In this document: positions 8,844 through 17,056 of the stretch, piece by piece
Layout: each line of letters starts with the position of its first letter
Numbering within the stretch: the first letter of the stretch is position 1
Origin: Pseudomonas sp. MF4836
Lineage (GTDB): Bacteria > Pseudomonadota > Gammaproteobacteria > Pseudomonadales > Pseudomonadaceae
DNA length: 64,000 nt
Assembly (NCBI RefSeq): GCF_002018875.1
Contig: NZ_MVOL01000001.1
Location: forward strand, 496,001-560,000
Reading direction: 5' to 3'
Translations under genes and position numbers: made by a program
The notes under the pieces: model-generated
Told to the model about the DNA's origin: nothing
Database searches by the model: none
Seen by the model: the letters and a program-made list of their open reading frames with translations, nothing else

Positions 8844-9793
8844 AGGGGCTTGCCTTCCCATTCGCCGGTCAGGGTCTTGAGGAACAGGACGATCAGGGCC
8901 GTGTCTTCCGCGGAGGGAATACGCCCCAGTTGGTACTTGAACATGATCGCCACGGCGCCCTCGAGGGTCGGTTCCGAACCGTCATGGAAGTAGGGCGCGG
9001 TGACCGCGACGTTGCGCAGACTCGGCACCTTGAACACATTGCGGTCATCTTCATCGCCGGTGATGTTGAACCGCCCCAGGTCAGCCACGGTCGGGTTGTC
9101 CCGGGCCTTGAAGTAATCGCCGAGCACGCCGAATTTCTGGAACATGTTGCCGCCGATATTCACCCCCTGGTGGCAGGCGATGCAGCCGTAGTCCTGGAAG
9201 CGCTGGTAGCCGTACTTTTCCTCCAGGGTCAGGATCGCGGTGTTACCCGCCAGGTACTGGTCGAAGCGCGAGTTGCTGCTCAGCAGGGTCCGTTCATAGT
9301 CGGCCAGGGCGTTGCGAATATTGGCCTGGGTCACGGCGTCCGGGTAAGCCTCGGCGAATGCGCGGCCATAGGCCGGGTCGGCGCCGATGCGCTGGACCAC
9401 GGTGGCCCAGTCACTGCCCATCTCGGAGGGGCTCTGGACCACGACGTGCACCTGTTCTTCCAGGGTTTCGGCGCGGCCGTCCCAGAACTGGCGGAAGTTC
9501 AAGCTGGCGTTGAACACGCTCGGCGTGTTGACCGCCACGGGTTTGCCGTCAAACCCCAGGGACAGGGGCTTGTCATCGGCGCCACCATGCTCCAGGCGAT
9601 GGCAACTGGCGCAGGACAGGCTGTTGTTGACTGAAAGGCGTGGGTCGTTGAACAGCTGGCGTCCCAGTTCGACGTGCTGGCCATTCAGGGCTGGCACCGG
9701 CGGCAAGGCCTTGAGGGGGCCCTCGAGCGGCGCTGCCTCGGCTCCGGCCGCGAGCAGCACGCTGGCGCAGAGCAGTGATGGGAGTGACGGCAT
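8840..9793 (-). CDS. Periplasmic di-heme cytochrome c peroxidase family protein
   Basis: CcpA/MauG-type di-heme protein of 317 residues. It has a signal peptide ending near LLAAGAEA and two CxxCH heme sites, CASCH at 61-65 and CIACH at 204-208. It also has the family signatures NTPSVFN, FWDGRA near 104 and VPSLRNVAVTAPYFHDG near the C-terminus. Classical members reduce hydrogen peroxide with electrons from small cytochromes or azurin. I chose the ATG at 9793 because AAGGAT lies 8 nt upstream. An ATG at 9823 overlaps the stop of the upstream gene and would add a basic N-region; I cannot exclude it. It sits inside a signalling operon, coupled to kinase and c-di-GMP genes. It may therefore sense or remove peroxide at the head of a signalling chain. 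Confidence 0.9.
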   Translation of the reverse strand: MPSLPSLLCASVLLAAGAEAAPLEGPLKALPPVPALNGQHVELGRQLFNDPRLSVNNSLSCASCHRLEHGGADDKPLSLGFDGKPVAVNTPSVFNASLNFRQFWDGRAETLEEQVHVVVQSPSEMGSDWATVVQRIGADPAYGRAFAEAYPDAVTQANIRNALADYERTLLSSNSRFDQYLAGNTAILTLEEKYGYQRFQDYGCIACHQGVNIGGNMFQKFGVLGDYFKARDNPTVADLGRFNITGDEDDRNVFKVPSLRNVAVTAPYFHDGSEPTLEGAVAIMFKYQLGRIPSAEDTALIVLFLKTLTGEWEGKPL

Positions 9794-9819
9794 GGTCGGT
9801 ATCCTTACCCGGCGGACGT

Positions 9820-11688
9820 TCATGAACGGCTTGGTTGGGGCTGGCGCGAGGCGTTCAGGAACAGCACGAACGCCTCGGGCTCCACGGCCTTGCTGAAGTA
9901 GAAGCCCTGGCCTTCCTCGCACCGGTGGCGCCTGAGAAAGTCCAGTTGCTCGGCCGTCTCGATACCTTCGGCGATGATACGCAGGTTGAGGCTTTTTCCC
10001 AGGTCGATGATGCTGCTGACCAACTTGGCGTCGTTGCTGTCGATACTCAGGTCGCGCACGAACGATTGGTCGATCTTCAGCACATCGACCGGAAATTTCT
10101 GCAAATAGCTCAGGCTCGAATAGCCGGTTCCGAAGTCATCCACCGCCAGGCGTACCCCGAGCCGCTTGATCGCATGCAGGGTGGTGATGGTGGTGGCGAC
10201 GTTCTGCATCAGCACGCTTTCGGTGATCTCCAGCTCCAGCTGCGACGGGGCGAGCCCGGTCTCGGCCAGTGTCCGGGTCAGGCGTTCGACGAAGTCGGCC
10301 TGGCGGAAATCGATGGCTGAGACATTCACCGACATGCAGATGGGCGGCAGGCCCTGGGCCTGCCAGGCCCGCGACTGGAGGCAGGCGCTGCGCAGCACCC
10401 ACTGGCTGAGGGCGACGATCAGCCCGCAGTCCTCGGCCACCGGAATGAACACCGCGGGACTGACCAGGCCATGGCCGGGCCGGGCCCAGCGCACCAGGGC
10501 TTCGGCGCCGACCACGGCGCCGCTGGCCAGGTCCAGTTTGGGCTGGTAGTGCAGGACCAGCTCCTGGCGTTGCAAGGCCAGGCGCAGCCCGCTTTCCAGG
10601 GTTTGCCGGTGCCGGGCGTGGAGGTTCATGTCTTCGATGAAAAAACTGAAGCCGTTGGGGCCGCAGTCCTTGACGTTGCGCATGGCGGTCTCGGCTTTTT
10701 TGATCAGGGTCACCGCATCGCAACCATCATCGGGGTAAATGCTGATGCCCAGGCTGGCGGTTACCGTCAGGTCGTGGCCGGCTACCCAGTGCGGGGTGTT
10801 GATCGCCGCCAGCAGTTTTTCCGCGACCCCGCGGGTCTGCTGCGGATGGACGATGTCGCTCAGGATCACCACGAACTCGTCCGAACCGTAGCGGAACACC
10901 GAGTCGGACTCGCGCAGCGCCTGCGCGAGGCTCTGGGCGACGAGCTTGAGCATTTCATCCCCGGCGGGATGGCCGAGGGCATTGTTGATCCGCTTGAAGC
11001 GGTCCAGGCCGATGAACATCACGGCAATCTGCCGGTCATGGCGCCGGGACTGGGACAAGTACTGGGTCAGGCGATCACCCAGCAAGGTACTGTTGGGCAA
11101 TTCGGTGAGCAGGTCGTAGTGCAGCAGGCGGGACACGCTCAGCAGTTCCTGGACCCGTTGCTCGATGGTGTGCTCCAGGTCGCGCATCTTGATCGCGGCA
11201 TCTTGTGCCAGTTGCCATTTCCAGGTGAGGGCACTGGCCATCTGGCGGATTTCCAGGCTGTCGAAAGGCTTTTTCAGGATCAGCAATTGATCGCCGAATT
11301 CAATGCGCTCGGCCATGGCCTCCCAGGAGTAGTCGGAGAACGCGGTGCACAAGGCAATCTGCAGGTGAGGGTCGGTTTTCCAGAGCTGCTCGATCGTTTG
11401 CAGGCCGTCCCAACCGTGCGGCATGCGCATGTCGATAAAGGCCAGGGCGTAGGGCCGACCTTCGGCCAGGGCCTGCTTGACCCGTTCCACGCCTTCTTCG
11501 CCCTGATAGGCGGAATCGAGCTGGAAGTGTGATTGGGGAATGCGCGTGGTGCCGAACAGCAGCGCCTCGGTACTGCTCAGCGGACCTTCATCGTCGGGGC
11601 AGAGGATCTTGCGAAAGTCCAGGTGGATGGCCGGCGTGTCGTCGATGATCAGGATCCGTCGGTTGGCGGTTGCATAAGCAGGGTTCAT
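9820..11688 (-). CDS. REC-GGDEF-EAL response regulator; degenerate GSDEF, intact EAL
   Basis: A 622-residue c-di-GMP protein. REC spans about 8-150: phosphoacceptor Asp86 in FIDMRMP and KKPF at 139-142. The GGDEF domain (about 190-345) has GSDEF at 268-272 in place of GGDEF, but keeps an RxxD inhibitory site (RESD, 259-262). The EAL domain (about 360-610) keeps the catalytic set: EAL 396-398, Asn in SVNVSA, ELEITE 485-490, DDFGTGYSS 517-525, KID 538-540 and AEGIE with Glu574. It is therefore probably a phosphodiesterase whose GGDEF is a regulatory or binding module. That is an inference from motifs. Its ATG overlaps the upstream gene's TGA by 4 nt. Confidence 0.94.
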   Translation of the reverse strand: MNPAYATANRRILIIDDTPAIHLDFRKILCPDDEGPLSSTEALLFGTTRIPQSHFQLDSAYQGEEGVERVKQALAEGRPYALAFIDMRMPHGWDGLQTIEQLWKTDPHLQIALCTAFSDYSWEAMAERIEFGDQLLILKKPFDSLEIRQMASALTWKWQLAQDAAIKMRDLEHTIEQRVQELLSVSRLLHYDLLTELPNSTLLGDRLTQYLSQSRRHDRQIAVMFIGLDRFKRINNALGHPAGDEMLKLVAQSLAQALRESDSVFRYGSDEFVVILSDIVHPQQTRGVAEKLLAAINTPHWVAGHDLTVTASLGISIYPDDGCDAVTLIKKAETAMRNVKDCGPNGFSFFIEDMNLHARHRQTLESGLRLALQRQELVLHYQPKLDLASGAVVGAEALVRWARPGHGLVSPAVFIPVAEDCGLIVALSQWVLRSACLQSRAWQAQGLPPICMSVNVSAIDFRQADFVERLTRTLAETGLAPSQLELEITESVLMQNVATTITTLHAIKRLGVRLAVDDFGTGYSSLSYLQKFPVDVLKIDQSFVRDLSIDSNDAKLVSSIIDLGKSLNLRIIAEGIETAEQLDFLRRHRCEEGQGFYFSKAVEPEAFVLFLNASRQPQPSRS

Positions 11689-13946
11689 TTGAGCGTCTCC
11701 GACGTTGGGTCCGCAGCCTCGACGGCGGACGTGGCCTTGAGCAGTTCACCTGCCTGTTCGCTGTCCACCGCCCGTGCCGGGACGTGCCCCAGTGGCACAC
11801 CGCTGGACAGCAGGGTGATGCGCTGCTCCTGGGTTTCCACCCCTTCGGCGGTGACGCCGATCCCGGCCTCGCTGGCAAAGTTGAGGATTGCGCGCAGGGT
11901 CATGGCGTTGTCCGGGTCGCTGCTGGCACTGTCGAGCAGGCGCTGGGCGAGCTTGAGGTGGCTGACCCGGTAGGTTTTCAGGTAGTCGAACGATGAATAC
12001 TCGGTGCCGAAGTCGTCGATGGCGATCTTCACGCCCAGTTCGCACAGCCGGGGCAGTATGTCGTTGTGGGTCCACTTGGTCTGGGCCAGCGTGCCCTCGG
12101 TGACGTCGAATCGCAGGTCCCAGGGGCACAGGTTCCAGCGCGCGGTAGTCCGCAGTACCTGGTAAATCAGCTCCGAACCGGTCTTGAGCTGGACCAGGGA
12201 CAGGTGGATCGCAATCAGCGGCGGCGCCAGGTCCTGGTCGCGCCATGCCCGCATCTGCCGACAGGCCTGGTCCAGTATCCAGTGGCCCAGGGGGATGATG
12301 ATCCCGGTCTTTTCCGCCACCGCCATGAACTCCGAGGCTTCGAGCCAGCCGCGCTGGGGGTGGAGCCAGCGTACCTGGGCGGCCATGCTGAGGATTTTGC
12401 CGGTGCCGAGATCGACTTCGGGCAGGTACTGCAAATGCAGTTCGTCGCGCTCCAGGGCCAGTTTCAACTGATTGGCCAGGGCCACGCGTTGGGTGACTTC
12501 CTGGTTGATGTCCTCGCTGTGGAAGTGGAACTGGTTGCGGCCCTTGTCCTTGGAGCGATACAGCGCCATGTCCGACTGTGCCATGAGCCCGTCGGCGCTG
12601 AGGGTATGGGGGCTGTAGAGGCTGATGCCGATGCTGGCCGAGATACGCGCCTCGTTGCCGTCCAGGAAATAGGGGAGCGCCAGGCTATCGAGGATCTTCG
12701 CCGCCAGGCTCGCGCATTGGGTGGCTTCCTCGACCTCCAGCTGCAGGATCGCGAATTCATCGCCGCCCAGGCGCGCCACCACGTCGTTTTCCCGGGTGCA
12801 GGACTTCAGGCGCCGGGCCACCTCCTGCAACAACAGGTCGCCCGCGGGATGACCCAGGGTGTCGTTGATGCGCTTGAAGTGGTCCAGGTCCAGGTAAAAC
12901 ATCGCGAAGGGCGCCGCGCCGCGTCGGGCCGCGGCAAACGCCTGGTGCAGGCGTTCGACCAGGGTCGGCCGGTTGGCCAGCCCGGTCAGGCCGTCCGTGT
13001 GGGCCAGCAGGGCGATTTTATCTTCGGCCAGGCGGCGCTCGGTGATGTCGAGGATGATGCCTTCCACCTCGAGCAACTGGCCCAGATTGTTGCGCACCGG
13101 GATGTAGCGGTTTTCCACCCAGCGAAAGCTACCGTCACCGGTGAGCATGCGAAATTCGATGGAGGCGCCGCAGACGTCCCGGTCCAGGGCGCGGAGCATG
13201 GCCAGCTCGACCTTGGCCCGGTCGTCGGCGTGGATCAGCGCCTGGGCCCAGTCGGGGGACGCCACCAGCTGCGCCGCCACATGCCCGAACTTGGTGATGT
13301 TGTGGGAGATGTACATCAGTGTGAATGAAGGCTCGCCCCGCAGCCGATAGAGAATCGTGGGGCTGTTCTGGACGATGATGTTGGCGTCGGCCAGCTCTCG
13401 GGTACGCTCCTCGACCGCTTGTTGCAACTGGTCCAGTTTCAACTCTGCGGCTTCGGTCATCTGCCATTTGACGGTCAGGGTACTGGCCATCTGCCGGATT
13501 TCGATGGCATCGAAGGGTTTTTTCAGGATCAGCAGGCGGTCGCCCAGCTCCAGGCGCTCGGCAATGTCTTCCCAGGAATAGTCGGAATACGCCGTGCACA
13601 GGGCAATTTGCAGCTTGGGGTCGGCCTGCCACAGCCGCGAGATGGTTTCCAGCCCGTCCCAGCCGGGTGGCATGCGCATGTCGATAAAGGCCATGGCATA
13701 AGGCTGGTCGCAGTCCAGCGCCGCCTGCACTTTTTCCAACGCCTCCTGGCCCTGGAAGGCCGAGTCGAGGGTAAAGGCTTCTGCCGCAACGCTGAGGGGG
13801 GAGCCGAACAGCGCGGCTTCGGCGCTGCCCAGGGGGTCTTCGGCGGGGGTGCCGGGGGCCAGGATCTTGCGAAAGTCCTGATGGATCGCGGCGGTGTCGT
13901 CGACGATCAGGATTCGCCGGTTGCGGCGATCCGTCAGCGCCGTCAT
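11685..13946 (-). CDS. REC-PAS-GGDEF-EAL response regulator; intact GGDEF, degenerate EAL
   Basis: First gene of the operon, 753 residues. REC spans about 8-155: phosphoacceptor Asp89 and KKPF at 142-145. A PAS/PAC domain follows at about 190-305, ending with ILDITERR. The GGDEF domain (about 310-470) has an intact GGDEF at 394-398 and RxxD (REND) at 385-388, so it is a likely feedback-inhibited diguanylate cyclase. The EAL domain is damaged. EAL reads AAQ (522-524), the Asn strand reads IHLSLVQL, and KIDQSF reads KLAQRL. Only DDFGT and AEGVE survive, so hydrolysis is unlikely. I chose the ATG at 13946; a TTG at 13964 is possible. It complements the downstream protein, which has the opposite defect. 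Confidence 0.94.
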   Translation of the reverse strand: MTALTDRRNRRILIVDDTAAIHQDFRKILAPGTPAEDPLGSAEAALFGSPLSVAAEAFTLDSAFQGQEALEKVQAALDCDQPYAMAFIDMRMPPGWDGLETISRLWQADPKLQIALCTAYSDYSWEDIAERLELGDRLLILKKPFDAIEIRQMASTLTVKWQMTEAAELKLDQLQQAVEERTRELADANIIVQNSPTILYRLRGEPSFTLMYISHNITKFGHVAAQLVASPDWAQALIHADDRAKVELAMLRALDRDVCGASIEFRMLTGDGSFRWVENRYIPVRNNLGQLLEVEGIILDITERRLAEDKIALLAHTDGLTGLANRPTLVERLHQAFAAARRGAAPFAMFYLDLDHFKRINDTLGHPAGDLLLQEVARRLKSCTRENDVVARLGGDEFAILQLEVEEATQCASLAAKILDSLALPYFLDGNEARISASIGISLYSPHTLSADGLMAQSDMALYRSKDKGRNQFHFHSEDINQEVTQRVALANQLKLALERDELHLQYLPEVDLGTGKILSMAAQVRWLHPQRGWLEASEFMAVAEKTGIIIPLGHWILDQACRQMRAWRDQDLAPPLIAIHLSLVQLKTGSELIYQVLRTTARWNLCPWDLRFDVTEGTLAQTKWTHNDILPRLCELGVKIAIDDFGTEYSSFDYLKTYRVSHLKLAQRLLDSASSDPDNAMTLRAILNFASEAGIGVTAEGVETQEQRITLLSSGVPLGHVPARAVDSEQAGELLKATSAVEAADPTSETLK

Positions 13947-14051
13947 TGCCAGGTTCCAGCCCAATGCAGCGACCTTGGGTTTAGGCTCATCGGGCTTCCT
14001 TTCGTGTCTGTCGCGGGCGATCCATCCGGGGCCTGAGCATAGTCCTGTGCG

Positions 14052-14067
14052 GGTTCAAGTGCGAACC
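14052..14067. promoter_or_regulatory. Inverted repeat between divergent signalling genes
   Basis: GGTTC and GAACC separated by 6 nt, in the 211-base divergent promoter region between the GGDEF-EAL operon and the REC/HD-GYP-like gene. It could be an operator, but no cognate DNA-binding protein is encoded in the cluster. Confidence 0.25.
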
Positions 14068-14157
14068 TTGCGGCATTCAGTTCGTACATCGCGAGCGCAA
14101 TTCATCTAGTCTGATGCCCACGGCGGGCCTGATAGACGTCAAACGGAAGGGGGAAGC

Positions 14158-15516
14158 ATGGACGAGCATGAAAACGACGTGACTCAGAACCGGCCGACGA
14201 TTCTGTTGGTCGATGACGAAGAACCGATTCTCAACAGCCTGCGCCGCCTGTTGCGCAGCCAGCCTTACGAGATCCTGCTGGCCGACAGCGGCGCCAAGGC
14301 CCTGGAAATCCTTGAGCAGCGGCCGGTGGATGTGGTCATGAGCGATGCACGCATGCCGGGCATGGACGGCGCGACCCTGCTGGCGCATATCCATCGGCTT
14401 TATCCCTCGACGCTGCGTATCCTGCTCACCGGGTACGCCGACATGACGATGATCGCCAAGGCCATCAATGAAGGGCAGATTCATCGCTATATCAGCAAAC
14501 CCTGGAACGACGATGAAATGCTGGTGACCTTGCGCCAGGCCCTGGTCTATCAGCATTCGGAAAGCGAACGCCAGCGCCTGGAAGCCTTGACCCAGCAGCA
14601 GAACGAACAGCTGCGCAGCCTCAATGTGACCCTGGAAAAACACGTGGCGGCCCGCACCGCCGAGCTGCAGCAGACCGCCGATATGCTCGACCTGGCCTAT
14701 GAAGAGCTCAAGCGCAGCTACGTGACCGGAACCGAGGTCTTTTCGCTGCTGGCCAACCTGCGCTTGCCCAAGGCCAAGCAGACCAACCGTCAGATCATCG
14801 AATTGATTCGCGTCTACTGCGCCAGCCATGGCCTGGACGAAGCCGCAAGCCGCGACATGACCATGGCCGCCGCGCTCTACAACATCGGCAAGCTGAGCTG
14901 GACCGACAGCATGATGACGGCTCCGGCCGACCTGCTCTATCACACCGAGCGCGAGCTGTACCGGGCCTATCCGAAGCAGAGCGAGTCGTTGTTGATGACC
15001 CTGGAGCCGATGAAGGACGCGGCGCGGATCATCCTGCATCACCAGGAGCGCTGGGATGGCACCGGTTTTCCCGATCACCTCAAGGGCTCGGCGATTCCCC
15101 TGGGCTCGCGCTGGCTGAAGCTGGCGGTGGACTTTATCGAGTTGCAGCGCGGGTTGGTCCTCGAACGGCAGATGAACAGCGATGAGGCGCTGCTGTTCAT
15201 TCGCAAATACGCCGGCAAATTGTATGACCCGGACCTGGTGGAAGACTTCGTCAACGTCTGCGCCACCTTCCTCAGCGACGTGACCCTGGCCGATCCGAGC
15301 GTCAAGGACCTGGGCACCCGGGAACTGGCCGCCGGGATGATCCTGGCGCGCAACCTGAATGCCGACAACGGCATGCTGCTGCTCAATGCGGGCAAGGTCT
15401 TGAGCATGGCCCTGGTGGATAAGCTGATCGCCTTCGAGGCCATGGAGGGCGGCAAGTACACGGTATTTGTGAAAATCCCGGAAGAGCCGGTCGAGACCGC
15501 GATCCTGGCCTCCTGA
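14158..15516 (+). CDS. Response regulator with degenerate HD-GYP domain
   Basis: A 452-residue protein. REC spans about 12-130, with Asp19-Asp20, phosphoacceptor Asp63 in MSDARMPGMDG and Lys114. A coiled coil follows at about 135-185, then an HD-GYP-like domain at about 195-370. The second HD-GYP motif survives as HHQERWDGTGFP (294-305). The metal-binding HD pair is replaced by Tyr241-Asn242 in AALYNIGKL, and the later HP motif reads YP. Hydrolysis of c-di-GMP is therefore doubtful. It may bind nucleotide or act as a phosphate-controlled adaptor. The start has a strong GGAAGGGGGAAGC ribosome site. It is divergent from the c-di-GMP operon and is likely part of the same circuit. Confidence 0.9.
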   Translation: MDEHENDVTQNRPTILLVDDEEPILNSLRRLLRSQPYEILLADSGAKALEILEQRPVDVVMSDARMPGMDGATLLAHIHRLYPSTLRILLTGYADMTMIAKAINEGQIHRYISKPWNDDEMLVTLRQALVYQHSESERQRLEALTQQQNEQLRSLNVTLEKHVAARTAELQQTADMLDLAYEELKRSYVTGTEVFSLLANLRLPKAKQTNRQIIELIRVYCASHGLDEAASRDMTMAAALYNIGKLSWTDSMMTAPADLLYHTERELYRAYPKQSESLLMTLEPMKDAARIILHHQERWDGTGFPDHLKGSAIPLGSRWLKLAVDFIELQRGLVLERQMNSDEALLFIRKYAGKLYDPDLVEDFVNVCATFLSDVTLADPSVKDLGTRELAAGMILARNLNADNGMLLLNAGKVLSMALVDKLIAFEAMEGGKYTVFVKIPEEPVETAILAS

Positions 15517-15526
15517 GCAGCCCTTG

Positions 15527-15561
15527 AGCGCCTGAGGGCGTCGAACATGTCCCTCAGCGCT
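15527..15561. terminator. Convergent hairpin between the HD-GYP-like gene and mocR
   Basis: AGCG-C-CTGAGGG pairs with CCCTCAG-CGCT (11 bp with one bulge) across a loop. It starts 11 bases after the stop codon at 15516 and overlaps the last codons of the opposing MocR gene. Confidence 0.5.
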
Positions 15562-16924
15562 GTAACACCGCCTTGAGCCGCGGGTCATTGAGGTAAGCGA
15601 CGTTGAGCCGGGTCCAGGGGTTGATCCGCGATTGCTCCGGGGAAAAGATGTGCCCGGGGGCGATCATGAACCCTTTGGGCAGCAGTTGCCGGGTCAGCTC
15701 CCGGGCATCGTCGATATGGGCAAAGCGGGCCCACAGGTACAGGCTCTGCTCGGGGCGCACAAACACCTCGGCGCCGATTTCGTCCAGCAACTGCAAGCCG
15801 CTGTCGGTGGCGCTGCGCAGGCGTTCCTGGAGGCGGATCAGGTGGCGCAGGAAATGGCCTTCGGTGAGGATCACGTCCACCGTGCGCTCGCAGAACTCCG
15901 ATGAGCTGGTGTGCAGCAGCATCTTCAGGTCGCCCAGTTCATCGATCAGCTCCTTGCTGCCGGCGATAAAGCCGACCCGCAGCGCGGCCGACACCGACTT
16001 GGAAAAACTCCCGACATACAGCGAGCGCTGCAACTGATCCAGGGCCGAGACCCTGATGCCCGAGGCCGGCTTGAAATCGGCCAGGGCGTCGTCGTCCACC
16101 AGGATGAGGTTGTAGGCCTGGGCCAGTTGCACCAGGCGAAACGCCTTGCTCGGCGAGAGGTCGGAGCCGGTGGGGTTATGGCCGATCGACTGGATGAAAA
16201 ACAGCTTGGGCTTGTGTTCGCGCAGGTGCTGTTCGAGCACGTCCAGGTCCGGCCCGTCCGGCAGGCGCGGCACCGGCAGCATGCGCGCGCCCTGCAATTG
16301 CAACTTGCCGAACAGCGGGTAGTAGCCCGGGTCTTCCACCAGCACCGTATCGCCGTAGCCGACAAAGCGCCGGATGATCAGGTCCAGGGCGTGGTTGGCA
16401 CCGTGGGTGGTGACGATCTGGCGCGGGGTGGCGCTGATCGAGTATGCCGCCAGTTTCTGCACCAGGTGCTGGCGCAGGCTGGCGTTGCCCAGGCGGTTGC
16501 CGTAGCGGAACAGGGTGCTGACCCCGGTGCGCATGATCTGCCGGGTGAACTTGTCGAGGCGCATGTCCATCAGCCACTCCACCGGCGCAAAGCCCTCTCC
16601 GAGGGGGGACTGCCCGGGCTCGCGCACGAACTGCTGGCGCATCAGCCAGATGGTGTCCATGGCCCGGGCATAGGGCGGCGGCTCCTCGGGTTCGCTGCCA
16701 TTGGGCGCTCCCTGCTTGACGAAAAACCCCCGGCCATGGCGCGCCTCCACCAGGCCCTGGGAGGCCAGCGCCTCGTAGGCGTTGATCACGGTGTTTTTCG
16801 AATGGCCGAACAGGCGCATGCATTCGCGCAGGGACGGCAGGCGGTCGCCGACGCGGTAGGTGCCGTTGCCGATTTGCTCGGCAAGCGACGCCGCCAGTTG
16901 CTGGGCCAGGGTCAGGTGCGCCAT
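15554..16924 (-). CDS. MocR-family regulator (GntR HTH fused to aminotransferase domain)
   Basis: A 456-residue transcription factor. A GntR winged helix lies at residues about 1-72, with [22 protein letters not shown] fold-type I aminotransferase domain follows. Pyridoxal phosphate should bind Lys309 in VGSFSKS, with Asp of [10 protein letters not shown] and Asn250-Pro251 supporting the cofactor. I chose the ATG at 16924, preceded by AGGA with 8-nt spacing. The frame continues to 16981 without a ribosome site. It diverges from the mevalonate genes, with 132 bases between that contain GGTAC repeats, so it is the probable regulator of mvaAB and the genes after it. A direct effector is not visible. 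Confidence 0.92.
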   Translation of the reverse strand: MAHLTLAQQLAASLAEQIGNGTYRVGDRLPSLRECMRLFGHSKNTVINAYEALASQGLVEARHGRGFFVKQGAPNGSEPEEPPPYARAMDTIWLMRQQFVREPGQSPLGEGFAPVEWLMDMRLDKFTRQIMRTGVSTLFRYGNRLGNASLRQHLVQKLAAYSISATPRQIVTTHGANHALDLIIRRFVGYGDTVLVEDPGYYPLFGKLQLQGARMLPVPRLPDGPDLDVLEQHLREHKPKLFFIQSIGHNPTGSDLSPSKAFRLVQLAQAYNLILVDDDALADFKPASGIRVSALDQLQRSLYVGSFSKSVSAALRVGFIAGSKELIDELGDLKMLLHTSSSEFCERTVDVILTEGHFLRHLIRLQERLRSATDSGLQLLDEIGAEVFVRPEQSLYLWARFAHIDDARELTRQLLPKGFMIAPGHIFSPEQSRINPWTRLNVAYLNDPRLKAVLQR

Positions 16925-16954
16925 GGGGGAAGTCCTGGGGGGAATTATGCGCAG

Positions 16955-16989
16955 GGTACAGCGTGGGTACTGTCTGTCCAAACTGTACC
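16955..16989. promoter_or_regulatory. Putative MocR operator (GGTAC repeats)
   Basis: GGTACAG at 16955 and GGTACTG at 16966 are direct repeats exactly 11 bp apart. CTGTACC at 16983 is their inverted copy. MocR regulators commonly bind paired direct repeats in the shared promoter, so this is the likely binding site for the adjacent regulator. Confidence 0.5.
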
Positions 16990-17056
16990 TTCTTTGCCGG
17001 GACGCAGCGGATTAGGGTGGCGCTCACTGAACAACAATAACTGCGACAGGATTTTT

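Noticed and set aside
10471..13328. Long plus-strand frames opposite the GGDEF-EAL genes
   Set aside because: No motif in either; composition is that of a reversed GC-rich gene.
14077..15588. 503-residue minus-strand frame opposite the REC/HD-GYP-like gene
   Set aside because: Shadow of a gene with clear REC and HD-GYP motifs and a strong ribosome site on the plus strand.
15911..17056. N-terminal extension of the mvaA frame
   Set aside because: It runs antisense to mocR and through the operator region. The ATG at 17057 restores family numbering.
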